Under the pieces are notes generated by a model, which was not told where the DNA came from, searched no databases, and was given only the letters and a program-made list of their open reading frames with translations. The position numbers and the translations under genes are program-made. From contig NC_089584.1 in assembly GCF_019320115.1 (NCBI RefSeq), forward strand, positions 56,540,852-56,604,851: 64,000 nt of DNA, in the 5' to 3' direction. Source of the DNA: Miscanthus floridulus. Lineage: Eukaryota > Streptophyta > Magnoliopsida > Poales > Poaceae. This document shows positions 21,894 through 32,648 of this stretch, one piece after another (positions within the stretch are counted from its first letter, which is position 1; each line of letters starts with the position of its first letter).

Positions 21894-22886
21894 ATGGGAG
21901 ATGAGGAACAACCACCTCCTCCACCGCCCACACCAGCTGAGCTAATGCAGACAGTTGTTGAAAGTTAGCGCATGCTAGCTAAGGCGATGCGCCATATGGC
22001 TAACCGTGATGACTGACATGTCTGCCAGGGACCCGAGCCGAACCTGTATAGCAGCTTTAAGGACTTCATGGACATAAAGCCTCCTATCTTTCATGAGGCA
22101 GAAGAACCATTACAAGCTAATGAATGGTTGAGCATGATAGAGCAAAGATTTGTATTGCTCCGATTGACAGAAGGTATGAAGGCTTCGTATGCAGGACACC
22201 AGCTCTAAGGCCCTGCAGGCATCTGGTAGACCCATCATAGGACCACCTTCCCTGCTAACGTTGAGATAGTTTGGGACTAGTTCCAGACAGCCTTCCGGGG
22301 ACACTTTATCCCTCCTAGTCTCATGGCCATTAAGCATACCAAGTTTATGAAGCTAACCCAAGGCAACAAGAGTCTTAATGAATACCTCCTAGGCATTCAA
22401 CAACCTAGCAAGGTATGCTCCTAGAGTTTGTTGATACTGACGCCAAAAGAATAGCTAGCTTCAAGAGGGGACTTTCCCCTAAACTGATGAAGTCTATGGG
22501 CAACTGTAAGTGTGTCACCTTCAATGAGTTTATCAGTGACACCCTGACTCAGGAGAACAATGATAAGATATATGCTACTTCCAAGACCCGTAAAAGAAAC
22601 TTTGAGGCAGGTGCTTCTCAGTCCAAAGCACCAGTGGTATCCAAGACCCAGTATCATCCACCCAATGCTAATGTTCGGTACTGCCCACCTCAGAAGAAGA
22701 ACCAAGCTAAAACTAGTTTCCGCAAGGGGTACACAATTTCCTTGCCAAAGAATACCTCTAGGCAGGGTAGCTCTAATGTCCCGCCAGCAAACAGGCCATG
22801 CTAGGAACTGTAATCAGCCTGGTCACTAGGCTAATAAGTGTCCCTATCCTTCCAAGCAGAATGCTCAGGGAAACGTCCGTCAGGGG
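21894..22886 (+). pseudogene. gag: E4 gag (capsid/nucleocapsid), broken
   Basis: The start is placed at ATG 21894, followed by a Pro-rich N-terminus (GDEEQPPPPPPTP). The retrotransposon gag core reads FHEAEEPLQANEWLSMIEQR at 22090-22149 and later FRGHFIPPSLMAIKHTKFMK (about 22296-22355), then LNEYL. Stops lie at about 21967, 22012, 22207 and 22228, and a frameshift near 22395. After that ORF 22415-22804 carries FVDTDAKRIASFKRGLSPKL and a basic C-terminal part. The zinc knuckle at about 22802-22843 reads RNCNQPGH, a TAG, then ANKC: the first Cys is replaced by Ala. Gag packages the RNA; this copy is unlikely to do so by itself. Confidence 0.83.
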
Positions 22887-23480
22887 CATGTTCACTACAC
22901 TACTATGGAGGAAATTTCTGCTGGTGAAGTGGTCACCGCTGGTAAGTTCCTTGTTAATGATCACCCTGTAAGTTGTGCTCTTTGATTTGGGTGCTTCGCA
23001 TTCCTTTGTGAGTTCTACTTTTGTGTCTATGCATAAGATGAATGTGATTACAATTGTTAAGGGTGGTTATTGTATTAGTGCTGCTGGAAATAATATCCTT
23101 ACTAACCAAGTAGTTAAAGATGTAAAGATTGAGATTGGGGATCAAGAGTTCCTTATGGATCTTGTAGTTCTACCGGGGGTAGGAATTGATGTAATCCTAG
23201 GAATGAAGTGGATGAGTGGGAATGGAGTGTTCATCGATACATCAACCCGTGTGGTAATGTTGAGGGATCCTGTGGATAAAAAGGGTTTTCTAGTGCAGTT
23301 ACCTCATGATATCTCTATCCACAATACAGCCAATGCTACCCTAGCTAAAGCCATTGAAGATATACCGGTTGTCTGTGAGTTTCCAGATGTCTTCCCTGAT
23401 GACTTGCCTGGATTACCTCCGGACCGTGATGTAGAATTCAAGATAGAACTCAGTTCCGAGTATGGCTCCTATTTCTCAAA
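22887..23480 (+). pseudogene. pol: E4 protease region of pol
   Basis: Reads VHYTTMEEISAGEVVTAGKF at 22888-22947, then shifts frame near 22972 and continues as ORF 22975-23490. The active-site motif is [11 protein letters not shown], where the family has D-S-G-A: the catalytic Asp is kept but the Ser is Leu. [11 protein letters not shown] at about 23185-23217 is the second conserved loop (ILGMxWL/M), and the end of the domain reads [20 protein letters not shown] (23380-23439), the classic linker to reverse transcriptase. A frameshift near 23455-23465 moves into the next frame. Confidence 0.85.
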
Positions 23481-24330
23481 GGCCCCATAGAATGCCGCCC
23501 AATGAGTTGGTTGAGCTGAAGAGTCAGTTGAATGAGCTATTAAAGAAAGGTTTGATTCGGCCTAGTTCTTCTCCTTGGGGTTGCCCGGCTATATTTGTGA
23601 AGAAGAAGGATGAGTCTCTACGCATGTGCATGGATTATCGCCCCCTTAATGCTGTTACCATCAAGAACAAATACCCTCTTCCTCGCATCGATATTCTGTT
23701 TGATCAGCTCTCCAAAGCTAAGGTATTCTCCAAGATCAATTTGAGGTCTGGTTACCATCAGATCAAAATTCGTCCTGAAGATATACCTAAGACAACTTTC
23801 TCTACTCGTTATGGCTTGTTCGAATACCTTGTCATGTCCTTTGGGTTGACAAATGCTCCGGCACACTTTATGTACCTGATGAATTCAGTATTCATGCCGG
23901 AACTGGACAAGTTCGTTGTCGTGTTCATTGATGATATCCTTGTTTATTCTCTGAATAAAGAAGAGCATGCTGAACATCTGAGAATTGTTTTAACTCGGTT
24001 ACATGACAACCAGCTTTACGCTAAGTTCAGCAAGTGTGAATTCTGGTTGAACAAGATACCTTTCCTAGGTCATGTGTTATCTGGTGATGGAATTTCGGTT
24101 GACCCTACTAAGGTGCAAGAAGTCCTAGAGTGGAAGGCACCTACTACGGTCATAGAAGTCCAAAGTTTCCTGGGTTTGGCTGGCTACTATCATCGCTTTA
24201 TCCCGGATTTCTCAAAAATCGCCAAGCCCATGACTCGACTACTTCAAAAAGATGAGAAGTTTGTGTGGACTCCGAAGTGTGAAGAGGCTTTCCACACTTT
24301 ACGGACCTTACTAACCTCTGCTCCTGTATT
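23462..24330 (+). pseudogene. pol: E4 reverse transcriptase
   Basis: Open over its whole length. It contains [20 protein letters not shown] at 23611-23670, [20 protein letters not shown] at 23740-23799 and [20 protein letters not shown] from 23797. The catalytic motif FIDDILVYS at 23924-23950 has both Asp codons present. KFSKCEFWL and [15 protein letters not shown] follow. The Ile codon before the first Asp is ATT, so no CpG overlaps it. This is a gypsy reverse transcriptase of the Tekay chromovirus type that copies element RNA into DNA. The domain itself looks functional; its connection to gag and protease is broken by frameshifts. Confidence 0.9.
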
Positions 24331-24720
24331 GGCACAACCTGACATCGAGAAGCCTTTTGATGTCTACTGTGATGCATATGGCACCGGTTTGGGGTGTGTT
24401 CTTATGCAGGAGGGCCGGGTCATTGCTTATGCTTCGCGCTAGCTTCGAAAACATGAAGTCAACTATCCTACCCATGACTTAGAGCTAGCCGCGGTTGTTC
24501 ATGCCCTAAAGATTTGGAGACATTACTTGCTGGGTAATGTGTGCAACATCTATACTGACCATAAAAGTCTCAAGTACATCTTTACTCAACTCGAGTTGAA
24601 CATGCATCAACGACGATGGTTAGAATTGATCAAAGACTACAACCTTCAAGTGCACTACCATCCTGGCAAGGCAAATGTGGTTGCTGATGCCTTAAGCATA
24701 AAGGCCCATTGCAATTCCTT
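24331..24720 (+). pseudogene. pol: E4 RNase H
   Basis: Follows reverse transcriptase in the same frame: [20 protein letters not shown] (24351-24410), [10 protein letters not shown], then a TAG at 24440-24442 where the family has Gln. Reading continues in frame with [45 protein letters not shown] and [20 protein letters not shown] (24620-24680). The family motif CDAS reads CDAY. It degrades RNA in the RNA/DNA hybrid. One stop codon interrupts it. Confidence 0.87.
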
Positions 24721-24779
24721 AGTTAGTGAAGACTTTCATCTAGCACACCTCCTTCATCCTGTAGTACTCCACAATATCA

Positions 24780-25882
24780 CTGTGGATTGCTCTCTTAGAA
24801 GTCGAATTATCGAACTCCAGAAGACTGATGTGGGTGTGTTTCATATCAAGCGAAAGATGAAAGATCAAGAGACCAAGCACTTTAGGGTCGATGATAAAGG
24901 AATTCTCTGGTTTAATGATAGGCTTGTGGTACCCAAAGACAAAGAACTTAGAAATCAAATTATGGCTGAAGCCCATTCTTCTAAATTGTCCATCCATCCT
25001 AGTAGCAGTAAAATGTATCAAGATCTCAAGCTGTATTATTGGTGGACCAAGATGAAGAAAGAAATCATAGCCTACATGGCAAGGTGCGATAACTATTGCA
25101 GAGTCAAGGCTATTCACATGAGGCCTAGAGTATTGCAGCCACTCTCTATTCCTGGCTGGAAGTGGGAAGAAATTAGCATGGATTTTATTGTTGGACTACC
25201 CACTACCAAAAAGGGTTGTGATTCCATCTGGGTTATCGTAGATCGTCTAACTAAATCTGCTCACTTTATTCCGGTCAAGTATACCTATCACCCTCACAAT
25301 TATGCTGAGATTTACTTTTCAACAAGTGGTACGTCTCCATGGTGTACCCAAATCCATTGTTTCTGATAGAGGACCGCTAGTTCACAGGCTCGCTTTTGGG
25401 AGTGCTTACATCAGAATCTTGGCACTCATCTAATCCGTAGTTCTGCCTATCATCCGCAAACATCAGGACATACTGAGCGTGTTAATCAAGTTCTTGAAGA
25501 CATGCTTAGAGCTTGTCTTATCTCTTGCAAAGGCTCTTGGGAGGACTGGTTACCTCTCGCTGAATTCTCTTATAACAACAGTTATCAAGAGAGTATCAAA
25601 ATGGCTCCTTTTGAAGCTCTTTATGGCCGCAAGTGTAGAACTCCTTTGAACTGGGTGGAACCCGGAGAAAGAAGATTCTATGGTATTGACTTTGTAAAAG
25701 AAGCCGAAGAGCAAGTCCGAACTATACAGAAGAATATGACTGCCGCTCAGGCTAGACAAAAGAGCTATGCTGATAAGAGAAGAAAACCTATTAAGTTTGA
25801 AGTAGGTGATCATGTTTATTTGAAGGTATCCCCTATGAAAGGAGTAAAACGTTTTGGAATCAAAAGGAAGCTTGAGCCTTGA
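24780..25882 (+). pseudogene. pol: E4 integrase
   Basis: The zinc-binding HHCC domain is visible: [20 protein letters not shown], then [20 protein letters not shown] at about 25042-25101. The catalytic core starts [20 protein letters not shown] (25178-25237). The second Asp region (SDRGP) is at about 25360-25375, after a frameshift near 25325-25340 and beside stops. The Glu region (HTERVNQVLEDMLRAC) is at about 25468-25515. GSWEDWLPLAEFSYNNSYQ and FEALYGRKCRTPLNWVEPGE follow. A TGA at 25880 replaces the Arg of the usual LxPRYVGPY motif. Integrase inserts the DNA copy into the host chromosome. Confidence 0.87.
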
Positions 25883-26275
25883 TATGTTGGACCTTACCGC
25901 ATTATCGAGAAAAGTGGAAGAGTAGCATATAAACTCGATCTACCACGTGAAATGGGAGCTATATTCCCGGTATTCCACGTGTCCCAGCTAAAGAAGTGTC
26001 TTCGTATTCCCGAGGAAAGAATAGCAACGAGGAGAATCGAATTGAAATCTGATCTTTCTTATGAGGAGAAGCCCATGCAGGTTCTGGATACTCAAGAACA
26101 AGTGACTCGTACGCGAGTAGTTAAGTTATACAAGGTAGTTTGGAGTAATCATTGTGAACGGGATGCAACATGGGAGCGGGAAGATTATCTAAAGGAAAAT
26201 TATCCGGCTTTCTATATTAAATGGTACGCTTTCCAAATCTCAGGACAAGATTTTTCTAAGGGGGGAGGGCTGTAA
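25883..26275 (+). pseudogene. pol: E4 pol C-terminus with chromodomain-like tail
   Basis: In frame after the TGA at 25880: YVGPYRIIEKSGRVAYKLDL, GAIFPVFHVSQLKKCLRIPE (25955-26014), then VVKLYKVVWSNHCERDATWE (26119-26178) and REDYLKENYPAF. The last part is the variant chromodomain-like tail of Tekay-type integrases, which in chromoviruses is thought to steer integration toward particular chromatin. The stop codon TAA (26273-26275) is supplied by the first bases of the 3' LTR (TGTAA), so the reading frame runs through the polypurine tract. Confidence 0.85.
26257..26270 (+). other. E4 polypurine tract
   Basis: TAAGGGGGGAGGGC directly before TGTAACACC of the 3' LTR. E6 has a close match (AAGGGGAGGGGC) at its own junction. 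Confidence 0.9.
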
Positions 26276-29200
26276 CACCCTAGGTGTTTGGCTTCCACAA
26301 AATTGCATTTCATCTCATAAACATATGCATCATCCATGTCACCATGCCATTATTACTGAAACATACATATGCAACATTCGCAAATTCTGTTATTTCATAC
26401 TTGATTGCTTATGAATGGTAGTAGTGCAACATGTGAATGTAACATGAGTTTCTCATACCTTGAAACATGGCAACATGGTAGGAATGTGGCAAGTTAAGCT
26501 TGCAACAAAAGTAATGCAACATGTGAAACATGGAATTGCAACAATTGAGTGAATTGATTGTTTTATGCTTCATCACATGTGATCATTACAAATTGGTATA
26601 ACAATTGTGTAAAGTGGTTGATCATGGTCTAATACACCTTAACTACACTTAGGGTAATTGTTTGGACATTGTTCATGTAGATCAAAATGACAAAATTGCC
26701 CTTAAGTGGAGGTTTGACTTGAAATGACCCCTAGAGTGCCACTATTTGACTAATTCAAAAGACCAACTTAGAGACTATGCATGGCTGTGCACTCTTTACC
26801 AAAGTTGTAGCTAATTTATCAAGGAACAAAAGTTGTTTGATGATCATCTCATGAAAAAGGATAGAACATGCTCAAACATGGCCCACAAGTCAGAATTCCA
26901 TGCTGATTTCACACTTGGAAAAGATTCTAAGTCCTAACTGTATTTTCAGTTTGATTGAGCCACCTTTGGCTTGATGTAACTTCTGATCCATGGCGAATTA
27001 GATGATGGTCCTTGAAAATAAATTGTAGATGGATGGTAGACCTACATTTTTCATGTACACAGTTTTTGAATTGGATCAATCGTTTAGCCGTATCGACACG
27101 TTGAAGTCGCGCTGTCAGTCATAGTCATCAAACTCTGAATCGAAATTTCAGAAAATCGTCAATGCTCACTGTGGCCGACCGATGTAGGAGCTGCTCGCCG
27201 CGTGGTGCACATGCTCTGCCGATGCCACCACATCGCGCGTCTGCGCTCTAGAAGAATGCCAATGCCTGCTCGATGCACTCGCCTGCTCCATTTGCTTCTC
27301 CTTCGCCTTCACCGCGTGCAGCGCCGAGCCGCTGCAGCTCCACCACTGCCGGCAGAGCTTCGCCCTCGCCTAGCTCATGCCCCTTTGCAAAAATGTGTTT
27401 CCTAGTTTGCCCAGAGCCTCGCCGTGATCCCCTCTACCACCTCCACCGTTCAATCGAGTCAATTGAGTCTTGGTAAGCGGGTGTTCGTCAATTCTTCCAC
27501 CGCCGCCATGGCTGACCTCATCGGAGTTGGCGCTCCATGCGGCCAACTATCCTCACGCCCTTGCCATCCCTTCTCTCCCTTGCGCTAGGTGCTGTGGACG
27601 CTACTGATGCTCGTAGGGTCAACCGATAGGGCCAGGACGCAGTAGTCTCGCCGGAGCCGGCCATGTCGTGGCCGTGTGCCGCCATGGTCGTCACCACCCC
27701 TAGTAGCCGCAGCAATAGCATTGATTGAGGGCACCGCTAGATGCGCACAGATGAGGTGAACATCGTAGTACTACTAGACTCGCCGGAGGAGTCACCGGCG
27801 ACGAGCTTTGCCGCCGCCCTTTTCTTCCTCCCCTGTTTCTCTCGCTGACGCGCGGGCCCCTTTTGTCAGTCGTCGATGCTGAGGCGGGAGCAAGCCTGGG
27901 CTGCGCCATTCTAGGCCACACTGGCATCACTTGCGCATGCGCTGTGGGCCGCCGGATCTGTTCGGGCTGGCCCAACAAGTAGAGTTAGGATTCAAATTCA
28001 TTTTTGGTTTTATTCTTTTCACAGATTTGTGTATAGATTCAAAAATATGTATCTCCTAGTTGGTAGCTTCAAATGATGTGGTTCCAATTTTGCTGAGTTC
28101 ATGATAATGTCTAGTTTATACTAAAAATATGAGTTGTGCCATGTTCTGTTATGAAAATGGGAGTTTCTATTTATCCCTTTTAATCATGCAAGAAATAGGG
28201 GTAATTATATCTTTTTCTATGTAGCTCCAAATGGCATGAAATTTTTATGGTGTATTGCTCATATCATGAGTAGCTTGTAGTTAAATTTTTATATATTTTG
28301 GACACTGGATGTAGGAGATAGAAAATTCTCTTGTTTGCATGGATGGATCTTGTGTGAATTTTCATAATTTTTCTATAGATCCAGTAAGGGTAAAATTTGG
28401 TGAGTGCTGTTCTTATGCTAGAATGATACTAGGAAAAATAAGAAATCTGTTGCTTGACACTTTTCAATAGGGTTTCCTAATTATGCTCAAAATAGACATG
28501 CCACCTATTATTTTGGATACAGCAAGTTATGCTTGCCCAATGGCTTTGAAATTTTTATGGTAGTCTATGTGAAGCATGAGATAGCTACTGGAATTTTTGT
28601 AGATATTTCTGAATAGTTTTACTATATATTGCTTTAATCACCTAATTAACTAAATAAATTTGAAAAGGATATTAAATAATTTATTTAGAAGTTGGCACTA
28701 TACTTTCTAATGTTTCTCTAGTATGCAAAACATGTTGGTAAACTTGGTTTGGTCCAATTATGCTTTTGCATCATCATTAAATAATTAAGTTAGTAACCCT
28801 ATCATTCTGGACAGATTCTAGGTTTACTAAATTCGATTGGTTAACGTAAGAATCATGCTTTGATGTTTACAAATGATTTGTAGAGAATTTCATAAGCTTT
28901 CCAGAATGTCCTCTTCCAAGTCATTTGAATTTATAGAACTCTGGTTATGATTGAATTAAGGAACTACTCGTTGCATGTAAAACCTTAACTTTGATTTAAG
29001 TATGCCTTTACTATTTCTAAGTTGTGGTAATGTTCCTAGGTGTTAGGCCTTTAACTGAAGATGAGCACCTTTATCTTAGGTTATGCAAGTTAGGTAAGTA
29101 GATCTCGTTCTTCAAGTTAATGTAGATACATGTTTTAAAGTGATTTGAATAGAGCTATTCTAAATCGGTAAACGAGTGTCCAGTGATGTTTTTGTTAAAC

Positions 29201-30941
29201 ATTTACTGTGGTTCATTCATCATGAGCATCATGTCATTCCTATGCATCCATGATATTTATCTTGTGCATTGGCATGCAATAGGTGTACCAGGAGGGTGTG
29301 ACACTACTGGAATTTCGAGGAACCGAGCGAGCAGCAGCAGCCGACACCAGGAGGTTCAGGAGGTGCAGCCTTCAGGAGAAGTGCTAGACGAGGTCGCCGT
29401 TGAGTGCCCGGATCACCGTTCTGTGCAACTTTGTGAAAGGCAAGCCTCGGAGCATGTTAAGCCTCCTAATTTCCGAAATGTAGTTAAAGTATTATTGTTA
29501 CATATATATATTGTTGCATTAAGTTTAGGTGTTGGATGCAAACACTTGCTGCATTGGTTATCCAATCCTTATCTAGATATTGATACCATGAATCCCATGT
29601 AGCTTAGGCTCGTGTAGTGCTTAGCCCTGCTTAAACACGGTAGAAGTCAGGTGATTTCCTGTCACCTGCGAGATATAGGAAGATACATATGGCACGTTTG
29701 GCTATATTTGCTATCGTGGAAAAGAACCAGTCTTAATTTGAAATGAAGACTGGATGGAGGCTTGCCGGTTTGCAGTGACTCCGTCTGTGTCGATTAAGGA
29801 CTGAATCTTGGAGCCTTTCCTGTTCATGTTGAATGCATGCCTCTCTCTTAGTTGGCCATGTCTGAAGACCGACCACGAAGCCGAGTAGCTCACCTCAGGC
29901 TAGGAGTCGATAAGTATAAAGTACGCCTCGGAAGGGAGCCATAGGCGTGAGTCCAAGGGTAGGTGATTTAAAAGTCCTGATTGTCCTGGTAGAAGGGTAA
30001 TCCCTGAGAGCGCTGGCGCTGATCGAACCCGCGAATTTGGTTCCTGAGTTGTCCCAAAGGTGACCCACGGCTACCCTTGCTAAGTATGCCAGGGTGAGAG
30101 TTAGGAATACCCCCTCAGCTGAGTTGTAATTCGATTCGAGTCGCCGTCTCTCTCGGTTAGTGAGAACTTGACGGGCTTATCTCCAAAGTAGATACACTAA
30201 ATAACCTAATGGTTTGGAAATGATGATATGATGATGACAGCCTTATTATACCTGCTATGGTTAATATTGATTGCTCCTAATAAGTGAGTGCTCTAGTACA
30301 GGTGCTAATCTAGTGGACAGGTAAATGATGATAAGCTTGATGCTAAGTTTAAATTGGTTACTATATTCATAAGCTCTTTTATGCAACTGTGTCAAGCTAG
30401 CCCACCTCATAAGCCTTGCATGATCCTTGGTGTCTTTTATTTCTAGTTTTGATGGGTAAGTCTAGCTGAGTACCTTCTCGTACTTAGGGTTTATCTCCCA
30501 CCTGTTGCAGATGACCAGTTCTACTTTGGTTGCTGCAAGTACTGCCTTCTCCTAGCTAGGGATGAAGACTAGACCATTGGGCGCGGTCTCTACTAGTTCT
30601 CGTACCTGATGATGCTTTTGTGGGACATGACTCAGACTTGGCAATGTATTTGAAAACTATGAAGTTATGTACTAAACTATGTTGCTTCCACACATTCGAA
30701 CTTGGTTTGTAATATTTTATTTGATCTCTGATGGATGTAATCTGAATGCTACTTATGAAATGTTGTAACGAATGATGTGTTGTGTTGAATCACTATGGTC
30801 TTGGTTTGTATGTTGAAAGTTGGTTGAAATCCTTCATGATTTCTAGACTACCGGGATTATGGGAGCTTAAGTATAGGAATTTGATCACTTTAGTGATTGT
30901 TTTTGTACTTATGTTCTTATGATTTGGTCGGTTCTATTACA
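26271..30941 (+). repeat. E4 3' LTR (4,671 bp)
   Basis: Begins TGTAACACCCTAGGTGTTTGG and ends CGGTTCTATTACA beside CTATG (30942-30946). It is collinear with the 5' LTR apart from the single U-V-W block and small indels. Contains the same GC-rich and AT-rich parts and no supported gene. Confidence 0.92.
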
Positions 30942-30946
30942 CTATG

Positions 30947-32648
30947 GCTTCATGAGCTCATGGTGAGCTCGCTGGTGGGCCAAAGGCGGTGGATGGCGGA
31001 TGGCATAGGCCCAACGATGGGGGCCCTATAGTGCATCTTGATAGCTCTAGCGAGCTTCGCTGGCTTCCGCACGCTCCGGTGAACGCATTAGCGGCTCCAA
31101 ACATGATGACTAGGGCTTGACTAAGGTGGGCCATTGTAGCAGTGGCATGGCTTTGGTGGCAGACGACGGCGAGGGGGCTACAACTTCAATCAGGGCTTAA
31201 AGTGGCCCATTTCCCTCAATTGGGATCACAGGGAGGCTGGTCGACTCGACGACAGTGACCATACAACATGGTAGAGTCTGCACCATGACAGTGCACACGG
31301 TGGAACTCTAGCAAGCTCATGGCTAGGACAAAGTAGGGTAAGGCAAGAGTTTTCCATTCATCTAGCTACACAACGAGCTACGCTGAGTGACGACGAAGCT
31401 CATCGGCCACTCCTTACGCCGCGAGGCTGTCGGGATCAGGTGAGATCATAGTGGTGGCATGGGAGGCGTGTGTCTCTAGTGAGGTAGAACACGGCCAATG
31501 GCTCTTGGGGGTCTCCTTCCCCTTCTACCTAATGCTTGTTGTGTCCCTTGGTGAGGCCAAGCTCGCCAAGGCACTCGTCCTACCTCTACCGGCCCAAGGT
31601 GGCCAAAACCTGGCGGCAGCAAGGGTGGCATCAGCCATGGCGACCATACGATGCACCATGAGGGCACACCAGCATACCCAAGCATCCAAGGCTTGGCAAG
31701 GCTAGGTTCTTGGTCATGTACGTGTGTGCGTGTTTGCCGTGCATCATATTGGAAAAAAGGGTGGCCATTGGCCCTCCCAAGGGGAGAACACGGTGGCACG
31801 ACTTGACACATCCACAGCAGCAAGCATCGAAGAGCGATATCAGGGCTCACCATGGTGGTAAGGTTGGTGGTACGGTGGACAGTTGAGGCCGTGGCAAGGT
31901 GGTGCAGTGCCATGCCGAGCAGCTATGGCGAGGAATACAATCAAGTGACATCTTCTCTAGCGGTGGCTCCTCGGCGGTAGCGGCGTGGTCGTCCACCTTC
32001 TCCTTCCCTCCTCTCGATGTAGGTGTGTGGCTAGTGAAACCACTAGTGGCAATACGGTCTTGGAAGGGCGCTAGGGCACCGAGCGTGACCTTTTATAGGG
32101 AGCTCGCGACCATGGTGGTGGCGAACAGTGGATGGAGGGAAAGGGGGCACGTGGAGGGCAATCAAGGTCTCCGACTTAGGGTTTTAGGGAGCAGAGGTGA
32201 GCCTGGTTGCCTTAGCGCTCCCATTTACATGCGGTGGTCGATCAATGGCAGGTATGGTGGTGGCAGGCACGCTGTGAGGGGGCGCATGCCATGGTGCTCA
32301 TGTCAGTGGTAGGCAGGCACTAGCTGGGGTAGGTGGTGACATGGGCTCATTGATTTGGTGGACATCTGCATGCATATAGGCAAGGGTAGGGGCATGGATG
32401 GCTAGGACGATGAGTGGTGTGGCATGACATAGTGCTCTGCTTCAGCTTAAGCAGAGAGGGGAGCAGGGTAGGGGATGATAGGTGGGGTTGGGTAGTCAAA
32501 GGTAGATAGAGAGGGCGACATGGGTGCGGGCACGACACGGGCCATTGCTTGGCTGGCTTAGCCTCACACGGGTGCGAGCGCATGAGTGGGGGGTGTGGAC
32601 GCGGTGCTAGGCCGCGGCACGGGCAAAGTAGGCTGGTGCGGTGTGGGT
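30947..32648 (-). repeat. E3 3' LTR, segment 2
   Basis: Continues the E3 LTR after E4: GGCTTCATGAGCTCATGGTG here equals the sequence at about 62294-62313 of the other E3 LTR. GC-rich, rich in GGTGG and CATGG. About 31060-32270 has no counterpart in the other LTR, which seems to have lost about 1.1-1.2 kb. ORFs such as 31451-31705 and 31899-32312 are long because the region is GC-rich and are not supported as genes. Confidence 0.8.

Larger units (their letters stand above)
14573..30941 (+). mobile_element. E4: young, nearly intact Tekay-like chromovirus (16.4 kb)
   Basis: Complete element on the + strand: 5' LTR 14573-20099, primer-binding site, orf0, gag, protease, reverse transcriptase, RNase H, integrase with a C-terminal chromodomain-like tail, polypurine tract, 3' LTR 26271-30941. 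Perfect CTATG target duplications. In the first 330 bp the two LTRs differ at about four positions, so it is the youngest full-length copy here. Breaks are few: one stop in orf0, several in gag, one stop and about three frameshifts in pol. The catalytic residues of reverse transcriptase are kept. Confidence 0.93.

Noticed and set aside
31451..32312. Several ORFs of 80-145 codons on both strands
   Set aside because: They sit in the GC-rich E3 LTR, overlap on both strands, and lack any recognisable motif.
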